DNA from: Cymodocea nodosa
Taxonomy: Eukaryota > Streptophyta > Magnoliopsida > Alismatales > Cymodoceaceae
Direction of reading: 5' to 3'
Length of the DNA stretch: 64,000 bases
Assembly: GCA_036874045.1 (NCBI GenBank)
Contig: CM072342.1
Coordinates: forward strand, 2,564,501-2,628,500
Below are positions 34,162 through 47,400 of the stretch, one piece after another. The notes under the pieces are model-generated. The model saw only the letters and a list, made by a program, of their open reading frames with translations, was not told the origin of the DNA and did not search any database. Within the stretch, counting starts at the first letter, position 1. Each line of letters starts with the position of its first letter. The position numbers and the translations under genes are program-made.

Positions 34162-37100
34162 GGTCACTCGTACCCCTTTCCCAGCGTTGTGTCCACCGTG
34201 CCACCATCGCATTGCACTGCAAGGTTTCTGATACCACGAACGCTCGTCGTCATGTGTTGTAAAATATCGACGAGAAAATTTTAAGTATGTGCAAGGAGTT
34301 TGCACATGACAATGGAATACTTTTATTTTTACGTGATGAAGTTAACAAGTCAACCACATTTATAGCCTACAGAAAGTTGGTGGTTATGTATTACTTCGTG
34401 GTTTCTTTGATAATGGTTATGTTTTTTCTCCAGCTTGAATAAAAAATCTTATCTCTCATGATTGAGAGAATAACCGAGTCCAAAGCCAACATAGTTTGAA
34501 ACCTCATGCTGCATTTTGGGACCCTCGACGCTCTGCATTGAAGTCCATTAGATACCTAAAATGGTGACCTTTGAGCATGCAGAAGTGGAGGGGGCTTTTC
34601 CTGTTACGCTCCGAGAGTTACAGCACTCGTATATATAACGTTAATCTAACTACAGTGGCTTAATCAACGTTAATCAATGAAATGTGAAAAGTTACCATTA
34701 CATAAAAAAAATTAACACCTGGAACATTTGAAAAGAAGATGTTTTAAAAAATAGATATTTGTTAGTTTTAACTTACAGTGTTTTCAATTTTTTTTTTTTA
34801 CAATATTAAGATATTTTAAAACAACCTACACAACTAATTAGAAGACTTCTCAGTAGAGGTCCAGTGAATTCCACAGATGAGATGCCAGAGTTAATGAACG
34901 CTAAATACCATCAATCCGTGGCCAGCACCTCTATCTGCCAACACAAGTTTCATGTTCAAGCCCAGCAACATCATGTAGGAATGACTGATGCTAAGCAGGT
35001 TTGCAATATGTAGACAGGCATCGTATGGTATTCCTGTGGGTGATATTTTCCTCAGGACCCTAAACCTATCACCAATGAAAATATAAACAATATGTATCAC
35101 CGAAAAAAAACCATGCCATCACAATAAAAATGCTCTACAAAGAAAAAGTTGAAGTTCACGATAAGCCTAAATGGTAAAGCAAAGGATCGAGTCTTTAACA
35201 AAAGTTTCACTGAATCGGTTGGTCACATGGATACATCACTGATAATGGCTTAAACACAGGAAAATTAATTTGTTCATCCAAGCTTCAACCCTACAAGATT
35301 GCCTCTGTGATGCTTATAAATATCTGCTGGCAAATTTCTTATTGTAAGTAAAGGGAATAATGTTGGCTCGGACATGCACAACATTGTCATCAGAAATGGC
35401 AGATGCAAAAGTGCATAGTTTATAAACCAACTTCATATCGGCAACGAGAAATTGGGTCAATCATTGTCGCAGCCTCACAGGATTATTGGTCTCAGGTATA
35501 GAGAAAACAGAGAGAGAAAGAAACAGTGAAAATTTTAAACAGTAAAACACGGACGTCTTCAGATTAGAATAGAAACTGTAGGGTCTTGGTTGCCGTGTAG
35601 AAGTTTGCGCATATTAAAACCATGCAAAAATAAGTGGAAGTGTACATGAAGAAAAATAATGAGATGTGGAGAAAAATGTGGATAAAAAAGAAATTTCTAG
35701 AAACGAACCCTAATGTTCTCTAATATAGTCCACAATGGTGGAAAGAAATAAATAAATGGATATAGAGAGAATAGGTAGTCTATTGCCGACTTGTGTCATT
35801 CTCTACTATTTTTCCTGCTGTTTTACAGAAAGGGAATCATATGATGCTGCTATTCTGGGTCCTTTTCAAGTTGGAACTACTCATTGCTAGCTATTCAAAA
35901 TTTTAAACATCGAACTACTTATTGCTAGCTATGTTATGCACAAGAAAAAGACCAATGAGAATGAGTGCATAGGTTCTCTCCCCAAACCTTTTAGCATAAA
36001 TTCAAATCCTTTAAGCATGGAATATTAGACACGGAATCCAAATCATAAACGCAAAAGTAACACTCCCCACCTTCAGTTGAAATCTAGTGAAAAAAATTGC
36101 AAACTTGTTAAAAAATGGAATATCAAACTTCTTACCTAGTATCGATATAGGATACCCCTGAAGAGGACAAACTCAACAATGCAGATAGGAGAGATTTTTG
36201 AGACTTCACTTAACATCCCTGAAATAGGAGGCACTGTATCATATTATTGGAATGAAAATCAACATTTTGCACATTAAATAACCACATAAAATGGCAATCA
36301 TATTCATATAATGAAAATAAAATCCAAGAAAATTATGTGTCGTAGTTCAAACTTTGAACTCAAACATAGATGGAAGAATGAATTGTGTACAAGGAAAGCT
36401 TACTTATCCCATACTCCACATTCTAACAGTTCAATTAATAATGGGACAGTAACATTGAAATTCAGGAAGAAAAACACATAGCCTAACCTCATGAAAATAA
36501 ATAATCCAAAGGATGTTTGTTCTAAGATGTGTTTCACATCTCAATTCTTTTTTGAAAATGGTAGAATGATTCTCATTAAAAATTCAATAAGAAACATCCA
36601 GATGGAATATAAAAAACAGAAATAAACAAAATACAGAGAACAAAACTACATCTAAGTTTACAACAACCTGAACCATTCATTGACAAGAAATCAACAGAGG
36701 AAGTCACCCCCTGTAGATTCAAATTTTAATTCAAAATATTGACTTGAATGTTACTCATATTATAAGAAACTGATTACTAAAAATACATTGCTTCTCAAAA
36801 AAAGATTACTAAAATATACTGGAACGTGACTGGTACTGCAAAATTCCATACCTTAGATCAAAATGCTCCTCCCAACACAAAACAAGCAAAATGTTGAGAC
36901 GTCATGCTGGTGGAAGGATCTTAGCATGAGTATTTGTGGTTATGTGTACCATGGTTGATGTTATTCTCTTCTCAATGTCCACTCAGCATAAGTTTGAAAT
37001 TTGACTGCATTTTTGGCAATACAATAATAATATTGTTGCCAAATACCTCAAGGTTGCAGACAAAACTTGGATTACTTATAATATTTCTCATCTGTAAAAC
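34162..37100. other. Intergenic between AAED1 remnant and PPR gene
   Basis: Nearly 3 kb without a recognised gene. The left part is the old 3' flank of AAED1, the right part the 3' flank of the PPR gene. A minus-strand frame at 34891-35100 (69 residues, beginning MIHIVYIFIGDRFRVL) has mixed amino-acid composition but no family I know, and no splice partners were found. Confidence 0.5.
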
Positions 37101-38861
37101 TCACCAATAATCATGACATGAACAATGCCCTTCTTGAAAATGATGAAAACGACTTCTGTCCCTTATAATAACAACACGATTATAAACACTTGATAAAACC
37201 TTTGAGAAATTGTGACAATCAACACAGGTGCGAAGATTCTTTGCAATTCTAATTGTTGTCCCTGGGGGAGTTGCAAGAATACCAAATGCAATGGCTAGTT
37301 TCTCACTGTGGTAAGACAATGTCTTTTCCTTCATATGAGAATCCAAATTATGCAATTCAGACTCCATATTAGGAACATAACCACCAAGCTTTAGCTGCTT
37401 AACAATTTCATCAAGCATTTTATAAATCTCAATCATCTTAGGATGTGCAGCATCACCTGCAATAAACTCATGAACAACCCCATTCAATTCAATTGTACTA
37501 CATCCAGGGGATGTTTGGATATTTTTCTCTTTCATTAGTTTCCTCAGCTTCACTACCTTTTCCCAGTTCCCTGTAGATGCGTACATGTTCAACAGCAAAA
37601 CAAAATCTCCAGCTTCCTGAGCATTTAATTCTATCAAATGTCCTATAACAAGTTCTCCAAGATTGTAATGGTGATGCTTTTTGCAAGCACTAAGGAGAGT
37701 CCTCCAGACAGTGGGATCTGGTTTAACTTTCATAGAATTTACAATAAATCTGTAAGCTTCATCAAGCAATCCAGCACGTGCCATAAGATCAACCATGCAC
37801 CCATAATGAAAGTTGTTAGGGGATATCCCATACTCACATTTCATCAAGTTAAAAAATCTGAATCCATCATTGATCATTCTACTATGGCTACAAGCAGATA
37901 GTACACCTGTGAATGTATGTTCATCTGGCGAAATGCCACTCTTCTGCATATCTTTAAAAGTTTCTACTGCTTCTCTTCCATAACCATTCATGGCCAATCC
38001 AGAAATTATTGCATTCCAACAATAAATATTTCTCTTTGAAGTATCATGAAAAATACAAAAAGCCTTATTAATCAATCCACATTTTGAGTACATAGCAATT
38101 AGAGAATTCCGTAAATTTGAAGCATTATTGTACCCATGATCCTCAATGTACTTGTGGATCTTCTGTCCAAAATCAAGGGCATTCAATTTACCACAAGCCT
38201 GAAGCATCAGCAAGCATGTGACATCATCTGGCTTCAAATTATGAGGAGGGAGCTGCATTGAATCAAACAATCCTAACGCATCACGTGTACGCTTATTCCA
38301 AATATAGCTAGAAATCAAAACATTCCATGCTATGGTATCTTGAACAGGCATCTCATCAAAAATCATCTGAGCATCACTTCCCCTTCCACATGATGCATAT
38401 AAACACATTATGGATGTCAATAGACGTGAATCATACTGTTGCCCATCTTGCAGAATCCTCCCATGCAATTGTTTCCCTCCACTCAAACAACAAGCATGAT
38501 AGCATGATTTGACTACAAATGATGCAGAGATGGTATCCACATGAAAACCATCCCTACGCATGTTGTTGTAAAGATAGAAGACCCTACTTGCTGAGTATCT
38601 CTTTGAATAACCCCTTATCAAAGCATTGTAATGATTGATTGTGGGTTCTTGAACCTGGTTAAACACAAGGCATGGGTAGTCTCTGCCCATGGATGTATAA
38701 AGTACATTGTGAGACAAGAGAGCAACTGAAATGTCCTTGTCTTGGATAAGAGAAGTACAGATTAGATGTGCATGGAGCTGAAGAATGTGGCCCATTTTAT
38801 GACATGACTTTAAAAGATGAAACCATTCCCCTTTAAAATAACTTGAAAGCATTTTGGACAT
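37101..38861 (-). CDS. PLS-type pentatricopeptide repeat protein with DYW domain, 586 aa
   Basis: Intronless, as is usual for plant PPR genes. The body shows serial helix-turn-helix repeats with the signatures NHYNALIRGY, IAWNVLISSYI, NSLIAMYSKCG, YCWNAIISGLAMNG and TFTGVLSACSHS. These are followed by E-type motifs and a complete DYW domain: a PG-box-like SPGCSTIELNG, the deaminase-like zinc motif HSEKLAIAFGI with CVDCHN, and the terminal HCSCHDYW. DYW proteins act in C-to-U editing of mitochondrial or plastid transcripts; the target site cannot be assigned here. The ATG at 38861 is used; a second in-frame ATG lies three codons later. The N-terminus has little acidic character but is not a textbook transit peptide, so the organelle is uncertain. 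Confidence 0.93.
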   Translation of the reverse strand: MSKMLSSYFKGEWFHLLKSCHKMGHILQLHAHLICTSLIQDKDISVALLSHNVLYTSMGRDYPCLVFNQVQEPTINHYNALIRGYSKRYSASRVFYLYNNMRRDGFHVDTISASFVVKSCYHACCLSGGKQLHGRILQDGQQYDSRLLTSIMCLYASCGRGSDAQMIFDEMPVQDTIAWNVLISSYIWNKRTRDALGLFDSMQLPPHNLKPDDVTCLLMLQACGKLNALDFGQKIHKYIEDHGYNNASNLRNSLIAMYSKCGLINKAFCIFHDTSKRNIYCWNAIISGLAMNGYGREAVETFKDMQKSGISPDEHTFTGVLSACSHSRMINDGFRFFNLMKCEYGISPNNFHYGCMVDLMARAGLLDEAYRFIVNSMKVKPDPTVWRTLLSACKKHHHYNLGELVIGHLIELNAQEAGDFVLLLNMYASTGNWEKVVKLRKLMKEKNIQTSPGCSTIELNGVVHEFIAGDAAHPKMIEIYKMLDEIVKQLKLGGYVPNMESELHNLDSHMKEKTLSYHSEKLAIAFGILATPPGTTIRIAKNLRTCVDCHNFSKVLSSVYNRVVIIRDRSRFHHFQEGHCSCHDYW

Positions 38862-41480
38862 TTTATGTTGTGGTTCTTGGAGCTGATGGTAGTGCAGCAG
38901 ATGCTACAAAGGTGGAAAATGTGATAGATCTCTGCAATGGATGAACAAGTAACTTTGATACTAGATTTGCACTGGATGCACCAAATAAACATATAACAGA
39001 AGGCCAGAAAAATTGTGACACCTTTTTTATTAGCACAAGTCCAATGTCTACAAAAGGAACAAGCATGTAAAAGCAATTGGTTAGTTTACAAAGATGTCAA
39101 GTATTTTCGCACAGGAGAGAGGATTATTAAGGTCAAGGATGATGTCAAGGCAACATAGACAGAGTTATTAAGGCAAAAGGTAATGTCAAGGCAACACACC
39201 CCTTGAAATGCATGAGGTAAAAGTGACGTGATTGCCTAACCAAAGAAGGCAGCATTTTATATAAACATGAATGTACATTATTAAACTAAGAATCCAATCA
39301 TTCTTGTAAATAATCCAATCAAATATTAGTCAATCACATAGAGATGTGTGATCAAATGCAACCATAAACTCATAAAATCAAACTTCAAATTTAAAAAAGT
39401 TGTAAAGCATATGATTATACACCAAAAATAAAAAACTTATTGTTTAATTATCCAAGAATCACCAGCCCCATAACATAGTGTATTGATGTAACAAAATAAA
39501 AAAGGAAAGTATCCATAGAAACAATGTAAAATTGCAAATAGAACTATGCAATTGCATTAGTTAGAATAATAAATTGTTGATGCAAAAAAAAACAAAAATA
39601 ATGCATTAGCACCATCAAAATATTCACCTCAGGAACTATCAACTACCACAAGAATAAGTGAATAACAAAACTTAAAACGAAAGAATACCTCAATTAGCCT
39701 TTAATCTAATAATCCACACAAAGACTTTGAGACCTATATAGGGGATGAGTCATCAAAACATTAGAACTAGAGCCTAGACTATTATCAAAGAAGAAGATGC
39801 TCACCAGAGGTCTACAACACACCATGATTGTCAACAGAGGAGGGTGACAAGATTGTATAGAAAGGAGAAGATAGGAAGAAGAGAATGGAGAGAGGAAGAT
39901 CATATGATATGGTGCATGACTTCCACCAAGGCTTGTAGGAGGAAGGTCTTCATCAGAGGATGAACACTATCAAAGAGGATTGTCAATATTGGGTGAAGGA
40001 GAGAGGTGGGAAAGGCAAAATATGGGGAAAAAAAAAATCTACTTGGTTTCAGACTTAGTATAAACCGAAGTCATCATTCCTTTAGGTTTGCATGGCCCAA
40101 AAGTTTTTCTGTAGGTCTACAGGAAAATGAAAAAAATACACAATTTGATTGAGAATTATGTAAAAAATATGAGAAATTCCTATGGTTTGTAGGAACAAGA
40201 AAATGATTTTTCATGTTTTAGGATTTACATAATTGGAGTTTTTGACATGTACATGGAGCTATTAAACCAGTTGAATAGATCTTCTGATCCATTTACTCAA
40301 TGACCTCCCCCAAATAGGTGAGCTAGGCATGATTGACAATGAGGCAAGAAGAGTGAGTACCCGAATGAACTCTGGCACATAGACTTTTGTTGAGTTGACG
40401 ACTTTCTAGCCTGGCTGCCTAAGGTGATAAGGCAAGATGTCTTCTCAAAATATCGAAATTCTTTCTTAGACATGTTGTCATGTGATCATGAAATGATTTT
40501 GCCTATTATGGTAGTTCACCATTACATATGCATTCAAAACAACTTCAAATATTCCTTTCTGAAAGATGTGAAGCTTGATATTCGTGAATGTTCAGTTTAG
40601 CACATAAACCACACCATTATGACTACTAACATATACCTTAGAAAGGCTAATTTGCTTCTAGTTTAGGTATTATAGATTTCAGATACCATTTACAGTAGAC
40701 AATATATAGATAATGGACATGCCTATCATGCAAGATAGGAGAGACTGTGTAAAAGAAGAAACAGCAATTATGTATCTTTAGTGAAAATGTGCAATCTCTA
40801 TCATAATAAAGCAGGTACAAAGATTGTCGACAACTTTTGTAGGAACACGTCTACTGGTGGTGTTCGTGTTCTATTCATTGACAGCATAAATATGGAAGCC
40901 ATTCACTCACAAAAGTTGTTAGAATTCAAACAACAAAATTGGAAAGGGGAATTCTAAACACTGAAACAGATTTTTATACAGAGAGATTGATGTGTCAAAT
41001 ATGCACAAAGACATGAAAGCTAACGGATACATGTCACATGTATCTGCATGGTTTAAGAGCCTAAGCTTCCATCAAAATCGAGAAATGATTTGTCGAGCCA
41101 AGATCCTGACCCCCTCAAGTTACGCACAAAAACATAGGATGCAATCTCCTACTCCTAAGCTGACACCACTCACAAGTGTTACCAGTGAGTCAAATTGAAT
41201 CAAAAGAAGGTGCAACCACGGCAAAGCAGAACAATGACCTTTACAGGATGACGAGGTTGAAGCCGACAACTTGCGGCTGCAGCAACGGACGACGGACAGG
41301 AAGAGGAGAAGCTTGCTGGGTTTCAGGCCTTTGTCACTGTACATAGCCCAGCACGAGCCGAAACTGGACTGGGCTGGAGGAAACTCGGGTCCAGCCCACA
41401 ACAGCAGTCACGCTCCGCCACAAAACCCTGGTGCTTGGGGGGATGAGCACCGGCTCACCACTTCAGTCGCAACCGTAACG
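38862..41480. other. Intergenic between divergent PPR and AspRS genes
   Basis: About 2.6 kb shared upstream region. At 39123-39190 a segment of about 30 bases (core ATGTCAAGGCAACA) is repeated in tandem. The segment 39167-39250 resembles, in inverted orientation, a block near 48361-48440 in AspRS intron 11, suggesting remnants of one dispersed element. No coding sequence recognised. The last 250 bases are GC-richer and hold the AspRS promoter. Confidence 0.5.
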
Positions 41481-44400
41481 ATGTCGTCGATCCTTCGCGT
41501 TTCGCCTCTCATCGCCCTCCGCCTCTCCCGCACGTCCCTCCATTTCCGCCGGAAGCTCTCTCGGGGGAATCTCGTCTTCTCCTCAATCGTTCCTTCCTCT
41601 TCGTCGCATCGCGCTGCTTCCATCCGCTCTTCTGCTTCTTCTTCTTCGTCAGTTCCCGTTGAAGCGCCGGCTGCCGACACCAGGCCGGCGGTAGCGATGA
41701 AGGAGAAGCTGGAGTGGGTGTCGAGGACGGCGTTGTGTGGGGAATTGGGGAATGGTGACGTCGGGAGACGAGTTCGGCTATGTGGGTGGGTTGCGCTTCA
41801 CAGGATTCACGGTGGTCTCACGTTTCTAAACCTCAGAGACCACTCCGGCATTGTCCAGGTCAGGAATTCGATTCTTTTTAGAGTTGAAATTTCTACTTCA
41901 AGATGGTAACCGTTTGAAATTTTACATCTGTTTACTTCTAAATGCGATCGATTATCCAATTTAGGAAAAAAAAGTTCAATAATTTATTCAATAAGTTGAG
42001 CGATTTCGAACGAAACGGATTGGTAATGATCACAAGATGCTTGCTTTTTTGTTTTTTGAATGCTAGGATGAGTTTTTTGGGGTAGAGTTCTGTTTTGAGA
42101 TTTGAGCTTCAGGGAGAGGTGTGGTTCAGATTTTTTGTTCCTTTTACATTTGTCAAAAATGCTTTCTTTCTTTGCGCTTCCGCAGATCACGACACTTCCG
42201 GACCAATATCCTGATGCGTATGCCACCGCGAACAAAGTGAGGATTGAGTACGTTGTTGCTGTAGAAGGTGTTGTACGACACCGGCCGAACGAATCTGTCA
42301 ACAAGAAGATGAAAACGGGCAGTATAGAGGTGTGGGTTTTTTCACTTTTATTATATTTAGCTGCCATTTACAGATGTGTGGCAGAACTAGTTCGCTTGAT
42401 GAAATGCTACAGTAGTCTCTTTGTTGCATCTTTTGTTCATGGACGTATTCACTGTCACCACTTTCGAGCATAAGTACCTGTAAAGAATTGGTTATTTCTA
42501 GAATTATGATTTATGAATTCTTCTATGACTACTAAAATCATTCAACCAATGTTGATATCCTTGTTTTTGGATTTTCATGCGTACATCATATGAAATTCCA
42601 TTCTTTATTTATGTTATTGAAATAAAACCATTTGAATTGTGTCTGGATCAATATTCTAATTTCCAATACAATATTTGTTTGGATTCAATTTTTAGTTATT
42701 TGATGCATATCTTTCCTCCTCTTAATACACTATTTTGACCACTACAGGTCACCGCAGAACACATTCAAGTCTTAAATTCAGTTCGAAACCAACTGCCTTT
42801 TCTTGTTACAACTGCAGATGATGCAAAAGAAAGTGTAACCGAAGAGATTCGTTTGAGGTACTGATATAAGATCGTTACCATTTCATGATAATTTTTCTCA
42901 CCACATTTTCCAGAAGAATTTGATATTTCTGAATATTATTACATATTATATCATTTTTAACTATTGAAGAATGTGATCTTTACCATTTGTGAGCGAACAA
43001 CCACCATATTCCCTCAATTGGTTCCCGGAGAAAATACAACTAAACAAATATCGAAATCATTATGAAAGTTCCAAGAGGCAAAGCCCATATTTGAGAATAT
43101 ATATTCTTAAGTCTTGAGATTGTTTTGATAAAAAAATCTTAAGATCCTTAATAGAAGCCACCATTGGATTGGAGGACACAGCAAGCAAAAGCTTTGAAAA
43201 CAATGCTTACTTCAGAGTTCTGACTGCACACTCAACTTTCCATTAAGTATGTCTCTTCTTGCTCTATTTGTAGACGCACAACATCACTTTGGGGACATCT
43301 TTTTTAAGATGCTAATCATATGACCTTCCCATTTCTTTCAATTTTGTTTTTGGGTTGTCCACATAATTTTTTGAGAAGAGTATGATGAATCTCGTGAAAA
43401 GGGTAATAAGATGCACCTGGAAAAGAAAAAAAAAAGGCCAAAAACCCTATGCACCCTACAGAAAAGAAAAACACAATGATACATCACTTGGGGCCCCCAA
43501 AAAACCCGCATAGTTGCATGTTGTCTATATTAGTCCCTGTCTTCACATCTTGTTTTGTTTGAAACCCTTTCCAATCCTCTATTTCAAGTCAGTCAATTTT
43601 TTGTGGTTTCTTCTTACACAATTATTTGATTGGCTTAATACTTGTGGCAGATACCGTCCTCTTGATTTACGGAGGCAGCAAATACATAACAATATTATGC
43701 TACGACATAAAGTGGTCAAGACCATACGGCGTTACTTGGAAGATATGCATGGTTTTGTGGAGGTACCATCTAATAATTCCGTTTCCATAATACAAGTCTT
43801 TTGTATAACAAGTGGGAAAAAAAAATGTTGGGATGGCCTCTGTTCAGATTGGATTTTTGAACGTTTTGTATCAAATTGTCAATGAAATTGACAATAGTTC
43901 ATTGTTATACAACTCTTTACTTAAAATATGCTTTTATGTAAGGAAAAAATCTAAAATCTAAACAGCATCTAAATGGTTTTTTCTTTGTTTTTTGCTGGAC
44001 AATGCTATATGTTAGCAATATAATTGAGACAAAGGCTTTCTTGTGTTGCCCACTTGAACTCTATCCATTATTGTGATGTCACCATGGAACTTGTGCTTTT
44101 CACTTAGGTAGATTGAGACTCCAATATTGTCCAGGTCAACACCTGAAGGTGCCCGAGATTATCTTGTTCCCTCACGGGTTCAGGTAATAAAGTGTTTAAT
44201 GCTTTCTTTGCAGTAATGAGCTTGAGGTTCAAATTTGTTAGTATTACAAGTTCAATGCATTTTTTGTCACCATTTGTGCGTTGCCCTCACTGTGCATAAT
44301 TTTAAATGTGGTTTTTCAAGCCAGGAACATTCTATGCTTTGCCCCAAAGCCCCCAGCTATTTAAGCAAATGCTGATGGTTTCTGGATTTGACAGATATTA

Positions 44401-47400
44401 TCAGATTGCAAGGTTATCTTGTACCATATAAATGTTCTTCTAGTTATAGAAAATCCAGCACAGCCTTCTCAAAGCTACAACGTTTATTTTCTTTATAATT
44501 TTATAGGTGCTTTCGTGATGAAGATCTTAGAGCTGATCGTCAGCCTGAGTTTACTCAGCTGGATATGGAAATGGCTTTTACTCCTTTTGAAGATATGCTA
44601 AAGCTTTGTGAAGACTTGATAAGACATGCATGTCTTTCTTGTTTATAAATAGTGTCATTGGTAGAACATTTACTAAATTTTCTTTAAAATGTTTCTTCCC
44701 CTCTGAAGGTTTTCCAAGAAATATTAGGGGTTCAACTTCCTAAACCTTTTCCTAGATTCACATATGCTGAAGCTATGGAACGATATGGATCAGATAGGCC
44801 AGATCTTCGCATTAGTATGGAACTGAAAGATGTAAGTCTGACCAAACTTTCTCTTTCTTAGCAGCAGCAGTAACATTATGGATTGAAAAGGGATCCTTCA
44901 TTCATTTATTTTTAACTTCCTATTATTACCATACAGCTTGGATCTGAGGTGTATAAATAAATGTTTCTGAAAGTCTAGGAGAGTCCTAGGCTATTCAAGT
45001 TTGAAGAATACTATGAATAGCATACCTGAAAATAATTATCAGGCATTATGATCAATCTTGTTCATCTCAAATCATTAATATGGTTAAATAAATGTCTAGT
45101 AATATTCATAATTCTAAAATCCTTAAAATGGTGGTTTAATTTCTTTTTATTGTTTATACATTGTTTTCAAATGCAGGTGAGCAGCATTTTTACAGGATCT
45201 AATTTCAAGGTTTTTGCTGATGCCTTAGAGAGGGGAGAAGTTATTAAAGCTCTATGTGTTCCTGAAGGGGCTGGAAAATATTCGAACACAGCACTTAAGA
45301 AGGGTGACATTTACAATGAAGCAATTAAATCTGGAGCCAAGGGCCTTCCATTTCTCAAGGTTTTGAGTGACAGTAAGAATCTTAACCTATTCTGTTTGAT
45401 ATTATGCCAAGTATCTATCATACGGAAGAAGCATCATTTAAGGTGTGGTTTTTTGACTGGATAATGTCCAGGAAATTTGGAGGGAATCGCATCTTTGATT
45501 TCCAGCTTAGGACCAAATAATACAGATCTATTGCTGAAACTCTGTTTCGCAGAGCCAGGGGATCTTATTTTATTTGCAGTTGGTGATCATAAATCAGTAA
45601 ATAAGATTCTTGATAGACTTCGAATATTCACTGCCAATGACCTGGGCTTGGTTGACCATGTATGTTTTTTCCTCTTCTTTTACTTTTCTGTAGATGAGCC
45701 TGGGCTTGATTAATTTTTCACTTTTCTTTTCTTAGCACTTCTGAAAGGTGAAATTTTCCTTGTCTTCTTTTATTCAAAAATAAATATGTAGTTTTCCACT
45801 CATAGATTGTTGTAGCTTGTAAGTAGTACTAGAGCTGATGATTCAACTCCCCTCCTAACCTTTCCTCATTTTTTTATAAATCTCTATGAATTGCCAGACT
45901 CTGCATTCAATACTGTGGGTCACCGACTTTCCAATGTTTGAGTGGAATGGCACTGAGGGGAGACTTGAGGTTAGTTTGTGAATTTTTGTCTTGTGTGATC
46001 TTTTTACTAGAAATTTTAATTCAATAGTCTGTGACAAATACTTTTAGGTTGGCTTGCCAACACGTTATGGGTTATTCTTTGTGCTAGGTACGTAATAGGG
46101 TGAGCTTTATTAAGTCCTTTTAAACTCCCGTAATTTTGGTTGGAATTTAATACATATCATCACCTATTATGGTCATGTACTGGGTAGCGTAATATGTTTG
46201 TTGAACCAAGGTATATAGCTTGATCTTGGGAAAAAACAGTTTTATTTTCGGCCTGTAGGCTTCATGGATTTTTTCCAAGTGCGGTTCAGCTTTGTTCCAA
46301 ATTGATATTTTTTCTTAGCATTTCTTAGCTGGATTATTTAAGGAGATAATTTTGTGCTTGTTATGGATCTTGCTATACTTTTTAAGGTGCTCAGTCACCC
46401 AGGCCATAATCCAGCCTATTAAAATATTTAATTTTTTATGTTTAAGCATGTATTATATATATTAATAATTATTATGTATAGTTCTAGCTCCATTATTTTC
46501 TAAATAACATTCAAATACATAAATAATCCTAAAATAACAGCAAAGTATAAGGTCTAATAATACTAATATGTATATTTCATTCATATATATAATTATATAT
46601 TTCAAGAATTGTGTATATTTTAGTAGTACTCGATCAAAGAAATTATATTTAAGTTTTTTTCAAGAGAAAACATTTTAAAACCTTTAAAAACATATATTTA
46701 ATTAAATAGATCTAACAAAAAATAAAGTTAATTAAGATAAGGTGAGGTGAGCAACTAAGGTGCAGTGAATTTCTTGTCTTGGTGCCTAGGCGACCTAGAT
46801 GCTTGCCTTAAAAGGTATGGATCTGACTTAATTACAATTTAAAACACATAAAATAACATTACCTCACCTGAATTATTTTTCAATAACATTTTTTTTGAAG
46901 ATAATAACACTATTGGTTAATAAATGACATTGGTATACTAAGTATTCGAAGTTTCAACTTTCAAGTGGAACTTATTGAAACTTGAATGTTGCATCCCGTG
47001 TCTAAGCCCAGATCTTTCATGAAGACAAGGGAATATCTACAGAATGGCTGTCAATGTACATGTTTATGTGACTCTTTATTGACATCTCTAGTATCAGAAA
47101 TGTTATCTCAAAACGCAGGAAACCAAATATAGACCCTCAATGAAGTCCTGTACCATCGGTGACTAAACCCAATAATATATATATTCGTTTATACAATAGG
47201 TTTTGTTCTTTGGAGGGTTGTGCAGTGGATGCAAATATTATTCTCATAGGGCTTTGTTTTAGGCTTTGACTATAATATCATGTTATTGCATTTATCATTC
47301 AAGTTATATTAATGATTTTGTATCCTCATATCTTTGTATTTCTGTGTGTGGATAATGTGAGAACCGGGTTGTGACTGCTCATTATTCCCAATTTCCAATT

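Noticed and set aside
34891-35100. 69-residue minus-strand open frame downstream of the PPR gene
   Set aside because: Balanced composition made it look possible, but no splice partners, family motif or promoter could be found.
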